DNA of 64,000 nucleotides, taken from NCBI RefSeq assembly GCF_030269365.1, contig NZ_BSTF01000002.1, positions 434,001 through 498,000 on the forward strand, given 5' to 3'. A program made the position numbers and the translations under genes. Below, piece after piece: positions 35,856 through 42,808 of the stretch. A model generated the notes under the pieces. It did no database searches and was not told the origin of the DNA. It worked only from the letters and a program-made list of their open reading frames with translations. The stretch's first letter is position 1. Every line of letters starts with the position of its first letter. This DNA is from Lentzea sp. NBRC 102530. Lineage in GTDB: Bacteria > Actinomycetota > Actinomycetes > Mycobacteriales > Pseudonocardiaceae.

Positions 35856-36605
35856 ATGCGCCTGTCCGGGAAGGTCGCCCTGATCACCGGCGCTGCCCGA
35901 GGTCAGGGCGCGGCCGCGGCCCGCCGCTTCGTCGCCGAGGGCGCGTCGGTGATGATCACCGACGTGCTCGACGACCAGGGCAAGGAACTGGCTGCGGAGT
36001 TGGGGGCCGAGTACTGCCACCTCGACGTGTCGTCGGAGTCCTCGTGGGCTGAGGCCATGTCGTTCACCGAGTCCACGTTCGGCCACGTTTCGGTTCTGGT
36101 CAACAACGCCGGGATCCTGCACTTCTCGGCGCTGGCCGACACCACGCTGGCCGACTACCAGCGGGTGATCGGCATCAACCAGGTCGGGACGTTCCTCGGC
36201 ATGCGGTCCGTGGTGGAGTCGATGAAGTCGGCCGGCGGCGGGTCGATCGTGAACGTGTCGTCGGTCGAGGGGTTGGGCGGCATGCCCTATCTGACGGCGT
36301 ACACGGCGTCGAAGTTCGCGATTCGCGGCATGACCAAGGTGGCCGCGATGGAGCTGGGGCAGTTCGGGATCCGGGTGAACTCGGTGCACCCCGGCGCGAT
36401 CGACACGCCGATGGTGAGCGAGGCGCTGGGGCGGCCGATCGACGTGTCGCCGATCGGGAAGAAGCTGGCTTTGCGGCGGATCGGTCAGCCTGAGGACGTG
36501 GCCAACGTCGTGTTGTTCCTGGCCAGCGATGACAGCGCTTACTGCACCGGTGGGGAGTTCGTGGTGGATGGAGGGGCGACCGCGACGCATGCGCTGAGCG
36601 GGTGA
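35856..36605 (+). CDS. SDR similar to 3-alpha/20-beta-hydroxysteroid dehydrogenase
   Basis: A 249-residue SDR. VALITGAARGQGAAAARRFV, NNAGILHFSAL, VSSVEGLGGMPYLTAYTASK and VNSVHPGAIDTPM resemble M. tuberculosis Rv2002 and streptomycete 20-beta-HSD. The start ATG is immediately after the ALDH stop. It is the last gene clearly belonging to the steroid cluster. Confidence 0.85.
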   Translation: MRLSGKVALITGAARGQGAAAARRFVAEGASVMITDVLDDQGKELAAELGAEYCHLDVSSESSWAEAMSFTESTFGHVSVLVNNAGILHFSALADTTLADYQRVIGINQVGTFLGMRSVVESMKSAGGGSIVNVSSVEGLGGMPYLTAYTASKFAIRGMTKVAAMELGQFGIRVNSVHPGAIDTPMVSEALGRPIDVSPIGKKLALRRIGQPEDVANVVLFLASDDSAYCTGGEFVVDGGATATHALSG

Positions 36606-36656
36606 CATCGCGGCGAGTTCGGGGTTGGCATTCGGCGGATCACGTAGAACTGTCCG

Positions 36657-38183
36657 GTGGCTGACGGAAGCAGGCTCACCTTCACCCCGACCTGGCCGTT
36701 GTGTGCTCACGACGACTGCTCTGGCAGGCGGGTCGAGACGTTCTCGGCCTGCCTCGAACACCTCCGGGGTGGCGACCTGGAGGTGGTCCTGGAGCGACTC
36801 GGGCGAGGCGGTGACCTGGACCTGCGGGGAACCACCTTCAGTCCGAAGCTCCTTGACCGGCTCCTGGGAGCGTTGACCAAGAGCGCTGTCCACCAGTTCG
36901 AGCGTGCCGACTTCTCCTACTGCACCTTCCAGCGATACTCGGACCAGGACGGACCTGGCTACCGCGCGGAAGGGGTCATTCCGTTCGAGCAAGCCGTCTT
37001 CGGTGGTGCGGCCAGATTCGCGGGAGCCACCTTCGAGGGGACCGTGTCGTTCTACGACACGAAGTTCACGGCCGGGGCTACTTTCGAAGGAGCGGTGTTC
37101 CGCGGCCGCTTCTACTTCTACGGCGTGGAGGTCGACGACGAGGCGCTGTTCGCCGAGGCGCGGTTCGAGGAGGAAGCCCGCTTCGGCCTGTCGGGTGCGA
37201 AGTTCGTGGATCTGCGTGCCTCGATCTTCGTGAAGGCAGCCGTGTTCAGGGTGCGGGGGCGGGAGGTCTCGGCGTACGAGACGCGGTTCGAGGGCGGCGT
37301 CGAGTTCCAGGTCCAGGACGCCGAGGTGAGCCTGGGGCGCACGTACTTCGGCGCGCCGTCCTCGGTGAGCGGGGTGGACCCGACGCCCAGGCTGGTGTCG
37401 GTGCAGGGCACCGACGTGTCCGAGCTGACGATCGCGGACGTCGACCTGAGCCGGTGCCGATTCTCGGGCGCGCACCAGCTGGACAAGTTGCGGCTCGAAG
37501 GCTGGACGCCGTTCGCCGAGCCGCCGAAGGGCTGGCGCTGGGGGCGTCGTCAGGTGCTGGCCGAGGAGTTCCCGTGGCGTCTCGCTCGCACCAAGAACGC
37601 GGGCTGGGCCGACATCGACGGGAAGGACGTCGGGGCCGAGCGGTTGGCGGTGATGTACCGGTCGTTGCGCAAGGCCCTGGAGGACGGGAAGAACGAGGCC
37701 GGGGCCGGTGACTTCTACTACGGCGAGATGGAAGCGCGACGGCATGCGCGGACCACCAAGACCGGTGAGCGCGCGGTGCTGTGGGCGTACTGGTTGCTGT
37801 CGGGGTACGGGCAGCGGGCCAGCCGGGCGTTCGCGGCGTTGGCCGTGTTGGTGGGGGTGTTGTTCGTGCTGTTGACGTCGTACGGGTTGCCGGACGGCAC
37901 GGCGTTGCAGCAGATGACCGGCACGATTCCGCCCGCCGTGGCCGGGCATCCGCAGCAGGTGACGCTGGAGGTCAAGCCGGGGCCGGTGACGTTGCCGGCC
38001 GATCGGTGGACGGCGGATCGGATGAGCAAGGCCGTGCGGATCGCACTCGGGTCGGTGGTGTTCCGGGAGGCTGACCAGCGGCTGGCGCCCGCCGGTGTGT
38101 GGACGGTGATGGCGGGGCGGGCGTTCGGGCCGTTGCTGCTGGCGCTCGCGGTGCTGGCGATCAGGGCTCGCGTCAAGCGGTGA
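36657..38183 (+). CDS. Pentapeptide-repeat-like membrane protein
   Basis: A 508-residue protein of unknown function. The region about 75-230 is rich in alternating A-x-F units (AVFGGAARFAGATFEG, TKFTAGATFEGAVF, ARFEEEARF), giving a right-handed beta-helix-like pentapeptide repeat. After a linker, a conserved YWLLSGYGQRASRA leads into a transmembrane segment (about 395-412), an extracellular loop of ~70 residues and a second transmembrane segment at the C-terminus (about 480-502). GTG 36657 is used. The layout suggests a membrane sensor or channel-like protein. Confidence 0.78.
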   Translation: MADGSRLTFTPTWPLCAHDDCSGRRVETFSACLEHLRGGDLEVVLERLGRGGDLDLRGTTFSPKLLDRLLGALTKSAVHQFERADFSYCTFQRYSDQDGPGYRAEGVIPFEQAVFGGAARFAGATFEGTVSFYDTKFTAGATFEGAVFRGRFYFYGVEVDDEALFAEARFEEEARFGLSGAKFVDLRASIFVKAAVFRVRGREVSAYETRFEGGVEFQVQDAEVSLGRTYFGAPSSVSGVDPTPRLVSVQGTDVSELTIADVDLSRCRFSGAHQLDKLRLEGWTPFAEPPKGWRWGRRQVLAEEFPWRLARTKNAGWADIDGKDVGAERLAVMYRSLRKALEDGKNEAGAGDFYYGEMEARRHARTTKTGERAVLWAYWLLSGYGQRASRAFAALAVLVGVLFVLLTSYGLPDGTALQQMTGTIPPAVAGHPQQVTLEVKPGPVTLPADRWTADRMSKAVRIALGSVVFREADQRLAPAGVWTVMAGRAFGPLLLALAVLAIRARVKR

Positions 38184-38219
38184 TGGGCTCCCTTGCGTGG
38201 TTCAGGGCGTCGTGGTTAC

Positions 38220-38252
38220 GGTAAGGAAACTGAACCGGTAAGAAAATTGAAC
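38220..38252. repeat. Tandem direct repeat in the promoter of the 38265 operon
   Basis: GGTAAGGAAACTGAAC (38220-38235) and GGTAAGAAAATTGAAC (38237-38252) are 17 bp apart and differ at two positions. They lie directly before the ribosome binding site at 38255-38260. A possible operator for the HxlR regulator encoded in the same unit. Confidence 0.6.
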
Positions 38253-38264
38253 TGGGAGGACACC

Positions 38265-39362
38265 GTGGCTGACGTCCGGACCGTCGCCGAACTGGCCCGT
38301 GAGGTCGCGCCCAAGACCGAGGCCGGGGGTGCTCTGGCGCCGGAGCTGCTGGCGGCCATTGGGGAGTCCGGGCTGTTCAGGGCCGGTGTGCCGAAGGATT
38401 CGGGTGGGTTGGAGTTGCCGCCTGCCGAGACGTTGGCTGCCGCGTTGGAGATCGCTCGTGGGGATGCGTCGGCTGGGTGGTGCGTGTCGATCGCGGCCAC
38501 GTCCGGGCTGCTCGGTGGGTATTTGGCGGACGACGGGGCGCGCGAGGTCTTCGGGGATCCGCGGTCGGTCGCGGCCGGGGTGTGGGCGCCCAAGGGGCGT
38601 GGTGTCTCGGTCGACGGGGGTGTGGTGGTGTCCGGGCAGTGGTCGTTCTGTTCGGGGATCGGGCACGCCGACTGGTTGTTCGCGGGGTTCGTGCACGAGA
38701 AGGCGTTGAAGGTGGCCGCGATTCCGCGGGCCGAGCTGGAGGTGCTCGACACCTGGCACACGACTGGGTTGCGGGGGACCGGCAGTCACGACTGCGTGGC
38801 TCGGCAGGTGTTCGTGCCGCAGCGGCGGGTGCTGTCCGTTTTGGACGGTCCGGTGGGTGGCGGGGCGCTGTACCGCTTTCCGGTGTTCGGGTTCTTCGCG
38901 TTGTCGGTCGCGGCGGCCGCGCTCGGCAATGCGTTCGGGGCGTTGGACGACTTCGTGGCCTTGGCTGTCAACCGGAGTCCGCTCGGGTCCAGTCGGACGC
39001 TGGCTGAGCGCGGGTCCACGCAGGCCGCGGTGGCGTCGGCGACCGCGTCGGTGAGGGCAGCGAGGGCCTACTTCTTCGAGGCCGTCGAGGAGGCTTGGGA
39101 GGCGGCGCAGACCGGTGAGGTGCCGGTCGAGCTGAAGGCCGGGCTGCGGCTGGCGGCCACGCACGCGGCTCGGACCGGACGTGCTGTCGTGTCGGAGTTG
39201 TACGACCTCGCCGGTGGCGCGGCGATCTACGACGGGGCCGCGCTGCAACGCCGGTTCCGGGACGCGCACACGGCTTCCGCGCACTTCCAGGTCAACGCGG
39301 CCTCGTTCGAACTGCCCGGCAAGGTGCTGCTGGGCGTGCAGGCGCGGACGGAGCAGCTGTGA
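38265..39362 (+). CDS. Acyl-CoA dehydrogenase-like flavin monooxygenase (HsaA-like family)
   Basis: A 365-residue group D flavin monooxygenase/acyl-CoA dehydrogenase-fold protein. GLFRAGVPKDSGGLELPPAE, GDASAGWCVSI, VVVSGQWSFCSGIGHADWLF and TGLRGTGSHD form the flavin and substrate cleft. Related proteins include HsaA and DszC; the substrate here is not evident. GTG 38265 with GGGAGG is chosen over the longer frame from 38193, which would run through the direct repeats. Overlaps the LLM gene by GTGA. Confidence 0.8.
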   Translation: MADVRTVAELAREVAPKTEAGGALAPELLAAIGESGLFRAGVPKDSGGLELPPAETLAAALEIARGDASAGWCVSIAATSGLLGGYLADDGAREVFGDPRSVAAGVWAPKGRGVSVDGGVVVSGQWSFCSGIGHADWLFAGFVHEKALKVAAIPRAELEVLDTWHTTGLRGTGSHDCVARQVFVPQRRVLSVLDGPVGGGALYRFPVFGFFALSVAAAALGNAFGALDDFVALAVNRSPLGSSRTLAERGSTQAAVASATASVRAARAYFFEAVEEAWEAAQTGEVPVELKAGLRLAATHAARTGRAVVSELYDLAGGAAIYDGAALQRRFRDAHTASAHFQVNAASFELPGKVLLGVQARTEQL

Positions 39363-40300
39363 GCTCGGTCGGCGTGGTCACCCCGTTCTGGCTGGACCGG
39401 CCGCCCACTGAGGCGCTCGACATCGCCCAGGCGGCCGACGACGCGGGTTTCGAGACGTTGTGGATCGGCGAGATGGCCACCTTCGACGCGTTCGCCCTGG
39501 CCACCGCAGTCGGACTCAGGACGTCCAGGATCTCGCTGAGGATCGGGCCGCTCGCCGTGGGCGTGCGCAGCCCGGTGGCGCTCGCCCTGGGACTGTCCAC
39601 AGTGGTCGCCACCACGGGCAGGCAGGCCGGTCTGGCGCTGGGGGCGTCGAGCCCTCGGATCGTGACGGGGTGGCACGGCCGCGAGTGGGAACCCGTGCGC
39701 CGCATGAAGGAGACGATCAGGGACACCCGCGCGCTGCTCGACGGCAACCGCGTGTCGGGGTTCCGGCTCCAGCAACCGGTGCCGGGCACGTCGATCTCGG
39801 TGGCCGCGTTCGGGCCGGCGATGACGAAGGTGGCGGCGGCGGAAGGCGACGAGGTGGTGCTCAACCTGGTCAGCGCCGAGCACGTGGCAGAAGTCCGCAA
39901 GCGGCTGGTCGCCTCGCGACCTCTACCTCCACCCCTCGCCGTCTGGATCACCGCGGCCCTCGACCCAGGTCCCGAAACCCTCCACCAGATCCGCTCACAA
40001 CTGGCCGTCTACCTGGCCCCACCCGGCTACGGCGAGATGTTCACCGCCCTCGGCCACGGCGACCTCGTCGACCAGGCCAGGCAGGGCAGACCCCGCACCG
40101 AACTCGCCGCCGAAATCCCGCGTGACCTGCTCGAACAGGTCGGCGCGATCGGCTCGGCCCAGACCATCGCCGACCGCGTCGCCGAATACCACGAGGCAGG
40201 AGCCGGGCACGTGGGGCTGGTCCCGGCGACGGCCGAGGACCCGGCTGGGCGCAGACTGCTGAGGACACTGGCCCCCTTGCTCGCGGAGGAACGCCGATGA
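39359..40300 (+). CDS. LLM-class flavin-dependent oxidoreductase
   Basis: A 313-residue luciferase-like barrel. VGVVTPFWLDRPP, DDAGFETLWIGEM, IGPLAVGVRSPVALALGLST and LALGASSPRIVTGWHG are visible. It may supply reduced flavin or share a substrate with the monooxygenase before it. Overlaps its neighbours as GTGA and ATGA, so the three genes form one translational unit. Confidence 0.82.
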   Translation: MSSVGVVTPFWLDRPPTEALDIAQAADDAGFETLWIGEMATFDAFALATAVGLRTSRISLRIGPLAVGVRSPVALALGLSTVVATTGRQAGLALGASSPRIVTGWHGREWEPVRRMKETIRDTRALLDGNRVSGFRLQQPVPGTSISVAAFGPAMTKVAAAEGDEVVLNLVSAEHVAEVRKRLVASRPLPPPLAVWITAALDPGPETLHQIRSQLAVYLAPPGYGEMFTALGHGDLVDQARQGRPRTELAAEIPRDLLEQVGAIGSAQTIADRVAEYHEAGAGHVGLVPATAEDPAGRRLLRTLAPLLAEERR

Positions 40301-40740
40301 CCGACCCGGCCGGCCTGGACCGCCGCTTCCGAGGGGAGTCCGTCGGGCGCGCGCTCGACCTGGTGGGGGAGAAGTGGACGTTGCTGATCCTGCGCGAGGC
40401 GTTCTTCGGGGTGAAGCGGTACGGGCAGTTCGTGCGCAACCTCGGCATCCCGCGGCCCACCTTGTCGGCGCGGCTCAAGTCGCTGGTCGAGGCCGGGCTG
40501 GTGCGGCGGGTGCCGTACGCGGAGGACCGGGAGGAGTACCGGCTCACCCCGGCGGGGCTGGAGTTGTTCCCCGCCATCGTGATCCTCATGAAGTGGGGCG
40601 ACGCGCACGTGCCCGACCCGGACGGGCCGCCGATCGTGCTGGAGCACAACGCCTGCGGCAAGGCGGTCGACGCGTTCCTGGCCTGCCGGTGTTGCGGTGG
40701 CGAGATCACGGCGCACGACGTGACGGCCCGCGAGGGCTGA
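40297..40740 (+). CDS. HxlR-family transcriptional regulator
   Basis: A 147-residue winged-helix protein. ALDLVGEKWTLLILREAFFG (about residues 19-38) and TLSARLKSLVEAGLVRRVPY are HxlR hallmarks. A C-terminal Cys-rich segment (ACRCCGGEI plus an upstream NACGK) could bind metal or sense thiol state. Its ATG overlaps the LLM stop. It probably controls its own operon, possibly through the 38220-38252 repeat. Confidence 0.87.
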   Translation: MTDPAGLDRRFRGESVGRALDLVGEKWTLLILREAFFGVKRYGQFVRNLGIPRPTLSARLKSLVEAGLVRRVPYAEDREEYRLTPAGLELFPAIVILMKWGDAHVPDPDGPPIVLEHNACGKAVDAFLACRCCGGEITAHDVTAREG

Positions 40741-40757
40741 CCCACGCCGGGACACCT

Positions 40758-40787
40758 GCTGGCAGCCGCTGACAGCGGGCTGCCAGC
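40758..40787. terminator. Inverted repeat after the HxlR gene
   Basis: GCTGGCAGCC (40758-40767) pairs with GGCTGCCAGC (40778-40787), and an inner GCT/AGC extends the stem. It lies 17 bp after the HxlR stop and 53 bp before the ABC gene. A terminator or operator are both possible. Confidence 0.6.
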
Positions 40788-40840
40788 GCCCTGCCAGCCA
40801 GGAGGCGCACAGTTCCCCCGAGGGACCACAGGGAGGAACG

Positions 40841-41791
40841 ATGGCACTCGCGATCAGGGCTGAAGGCCTGGTCAAGCACTACGGGGAGACCAAGGCGCTG
40901 GACGGCGTCGACCTCGAGGTGCCGGAAGGGAAGGTCGTGGGCGTGCTCGGGCCGAACGGCGCGGGCAAGACCACGGCGGTGCGGGTGCTGGCGACGTTGC
41001 TGCGGCCGGACGCGGGGCACGCCACCGTGCACGGGCACGACGTGCTGAAGGACCCGCGGGCGGTCCGGTCGCTCATCGGGCTGACCGGGCAGTACGCGTC
41101 GGTGGACGAGGACCTCTCCGGCACGGAGAACCTCGTGCTGCTCGCCCGGCTGCTGGACCATTCGCGCGCGGGGGCGAAGGCGAAGGCCGCGGAGCTGCTG
41201 GAGCAGTTCGAACTCACCGATGCCGCACACCGGGCCGCCAAGACGTACTCGGGAGGCATGCGGCGGCGGCTCGACCTCGCGGCCAGCCTCGTCGGCAACC
41301 CGTCCGTGCTGTACCTGGACGAGCCGACCACGGGACTGGACCCGCACGCGCGCAACGAGGTGTGGGCCGTGGTGCGCAAGCTCGTCGCCAACGGCGTGAC
41401 GGTGCTGCTCACCACGCAGTACCTGGAGGAGGCCGACCAGCTCGCCGACTCGATCACGGTGTTCGACCACGGCCGCGTCGTGGCCGAGGGACGGCCGGAC
41501 GAGCTGAAGCGGCGCGTCGGCGGGCAGACGTTGCAGGTGCGGCCCACGTCGATGCACGACCTCGACGCGGTCTACCGCATCCTCGGTGACCTCACCGGCG
41601 TCAGGCCGACACGCGACGACGACACGGGACTGCTGACGGCGCCGGTGAACGACCCGGTGCTGCTGTCCACTTTGGTCAGGAAGCTCGACGAGGCCGGCAT
41701 CACCGCGGACGAACTGGCGCTGCGGCTGCCCTCGCTCGACGAGGTCTTCCTGGCGCTCACCGGCAAGCAGAACGAGGGGAGCCTGGTGTGA
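40841..41791 (+). CDS. DrrA-like ABC transporter ATP-binding protein
   Basis: A 316-residue ABC ATPase. Walker A is GPNGAGKTT, the signature YSGGMRRRLDLA and Walker B LYLDEPTTGLD. A C-terminal DrrA-type extension (from about residue 220) ends DEVFLALTGK. Energises the membrane subunit encoded immediately after it (GTGA overlap). This family exports hydrophobic drugs and antibiotics; the substrate is unknown. Confidence 0.9.
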   Translation: MALAIRAEGLVKHYGETKALDGVDLEVPEGKVVGVLGPNGAGKTTAVRVLATLLRPDAGHATVHGHDVLKDPRAVRSLIGLTGQYASVDEDLSGTENLVLLARLLDHSRAGAKAKAAELLEQFELTDAAHRAAKTYSGGMRRRLDLAASLVGNPSVLYLDEPTTGLDPHARNEVWAVVRKLVANGVTVLLTTQYLEEADQLADSITVFDHGRVVAEGRPDELKRRVGGQTLQVRPTSMHDLDAVYRILGDLTGVRPTRDDDTGLLTAPVNDPVLLSTLVRKLDEAGITADELALRLPSLDEVFLALTGKQNEGSLV

Positions 41792-42561
41792 GCACCATCG
41801 CGTTGGACAGGGGCGTGCGCCACGGCTTCACGCTGGCCTGGCGGGGAATCCTGAAGATCCGCAAGAACCCGGAACAGCTGATGGACGTCACGCTGGCGCC
41901 GATCGTCTTCCTGGTGATGTTCACCTACCTGTTCGGTGGCGCGCTCGCCGGCAACACGGACGCGTACCTGCAGATGCTGGTGCCGGGCATCATGGTGATG
42001 AACATCCTGCAGGCCAGCATGACCGCGGGCGTGCAGATGAACACGGACGTCTCGAAGGGCGTGTTCGACCGGTTCCGCTCGATGCCGATCGCCCGCTCGG
42101 CGCCGTTGGTAGGGGCGGTGCTCGCGGACATCGTGCGGTACGTCGTGTGCATCGTCGTGCTGCTGGTGGTCGCCACGATCATGGGCTTCCGGGTGCAGAC
42201 GGGGCCCGCCGAACTGTTCATCGCGGCCGGGCTGACGATCGCGTTCGGACTGTGCTTCTGCTGGGCCTCGGTGTTCGTGGGCATGCTGCTCAAGACGCCG
42301 CAGGCGGTGCAGGGCCTGATGTTCGTGCTGATCATGCCGCTGACGTTCGGCAGCAACGTCTTCGTCGGCACCTCGACGATGCCGGGCTGGCTCAGGGCGT
42401 GGGCGGACGTCAGCCCGGTGAGCCTGCTGTCGGACGCGTTGCGCGGCCTGCTGAACGGCGGGGCGATCGCCGGGCCGCTCACGGGATCACTGATCTGGAT
42501 GGTCGGCGTGGTCGCGGTGTTCTTCCCGCTCGCGATGTGGGCGTACCGCAAGCGCGTGTAG
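41788..42561 (+). CDS. DrrB-like ABC transporter permease
   Basis: A 257-residue ABC-2 type permease. About six transmembrane segments are visible, including APIVFLVMFTYLFGGALAG, VVCIVVLLVVATIMGF and MVGVVAVFFPLAMWAY. MPIARSAPLVGAVLADIVRY is the typical cytoplasmic motif. Coupled to the ATPase gene. Probably one homodimeric permease per exporter. Confidence 0.9.
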   Translation: MSTIALDRGVRHGFTLAWRGILKIRKNPEQLMDVTLAPIVFLVMFTYLFGGALAGNTDAYLQMLVPGIMVMNILQASMTAGVQMNTDVSKGVFDRFRSMPIARSAPLVGAVLADIVRYVVCIVVLLVVATIMGFRVQTGPAELFIAAGLTIAFGLCFCWASVFVGMLLKTPQAVQGLMFVLIMPLTFGSNVFVGTSTMPGWLRAWADVSPVSLLSDALRGLLNGGAIAGPLTGSLIWMVGVVAVFFPLAMWAYRKRV

Positions 42562-42581
42562 CGCCAGGGCTGTCCACTTCG

Positions 42582-42609
42582 TTGTCCTGTCCCGGTTCTC
42601 CGGTAACGA
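42582..42609 (+). promoter_or_regulatory. Putative promoter of the Cys-rich peptide gene
   Basis: TTGTCC (42582-42587) and TAACGA (42604-42609) are 16 bp apart, 68 bp before the small ORF at 42677. Weak evidence by eye only. Confidence 0.35.
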
Positions 42610-42676
42610 GGTCCCGCCGGCCTCCGATCGGACCGACGCGATCGCAGACCGGGAAATCGAGACGACGGAGGCAGCG

Positions 42677-42790
42677 ATGGCTTGCGCCTGCATCAAGGAC
42701 CGAGGATCGAAGTGCGCGTGGTGCAAGGAGGCCGAGGCGCACAAGATCCCGACCTCGCGCCACAAGTGCCAGTGGGGCACGTGTTCCTGA
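42677..42790 (+). CDS. 37-residue Cys-rich small protein
   Basis: ATG 42677 has GGAGGCAGCG immediately upstream, an excellent ribosome binding site, and TGA at 42788. The peptide has six Cys (3, 5, 13, 16, 31, 36) and two His (22, 29), including CACIKDRGSKCAWCK and KCQWGTC. No signal peptide. The Cys spacing suggests metal binding (zinc-knuckle or metallothionein-like), but a disulfide-rich or modified peptide is also possible. It sits downstream of the ABC exporter and converges on the AfsR-type regulator. I do not recognise the family. Confidence 0.6.
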   Translation: MACACIKDRGSKCAWCKEAEAHKIPTSRHKCQWGTCS

Positions 42791-42808
42791 GAACGACGAG
42801 GGCGGGCT

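Noticed and set aside
34032..37949. A 1305-residue minus-strand open frame, the longest in the window
   Set aside because: It lies antisense to hsd4A, the aldehyde dehydrogenase, an SDR and the pentapeptide-repeat gene, all with clear family motifs. Its own translation is Arg/His/Asp-rich without motifs, typical of a high-GC shadow.
42562..42676. A riboswitch or leader RNA before the small Cys-rich gene
   Set aside because: The 115-bp stretch has only a weak promoter-like pair and no convincing conserved hairpin.
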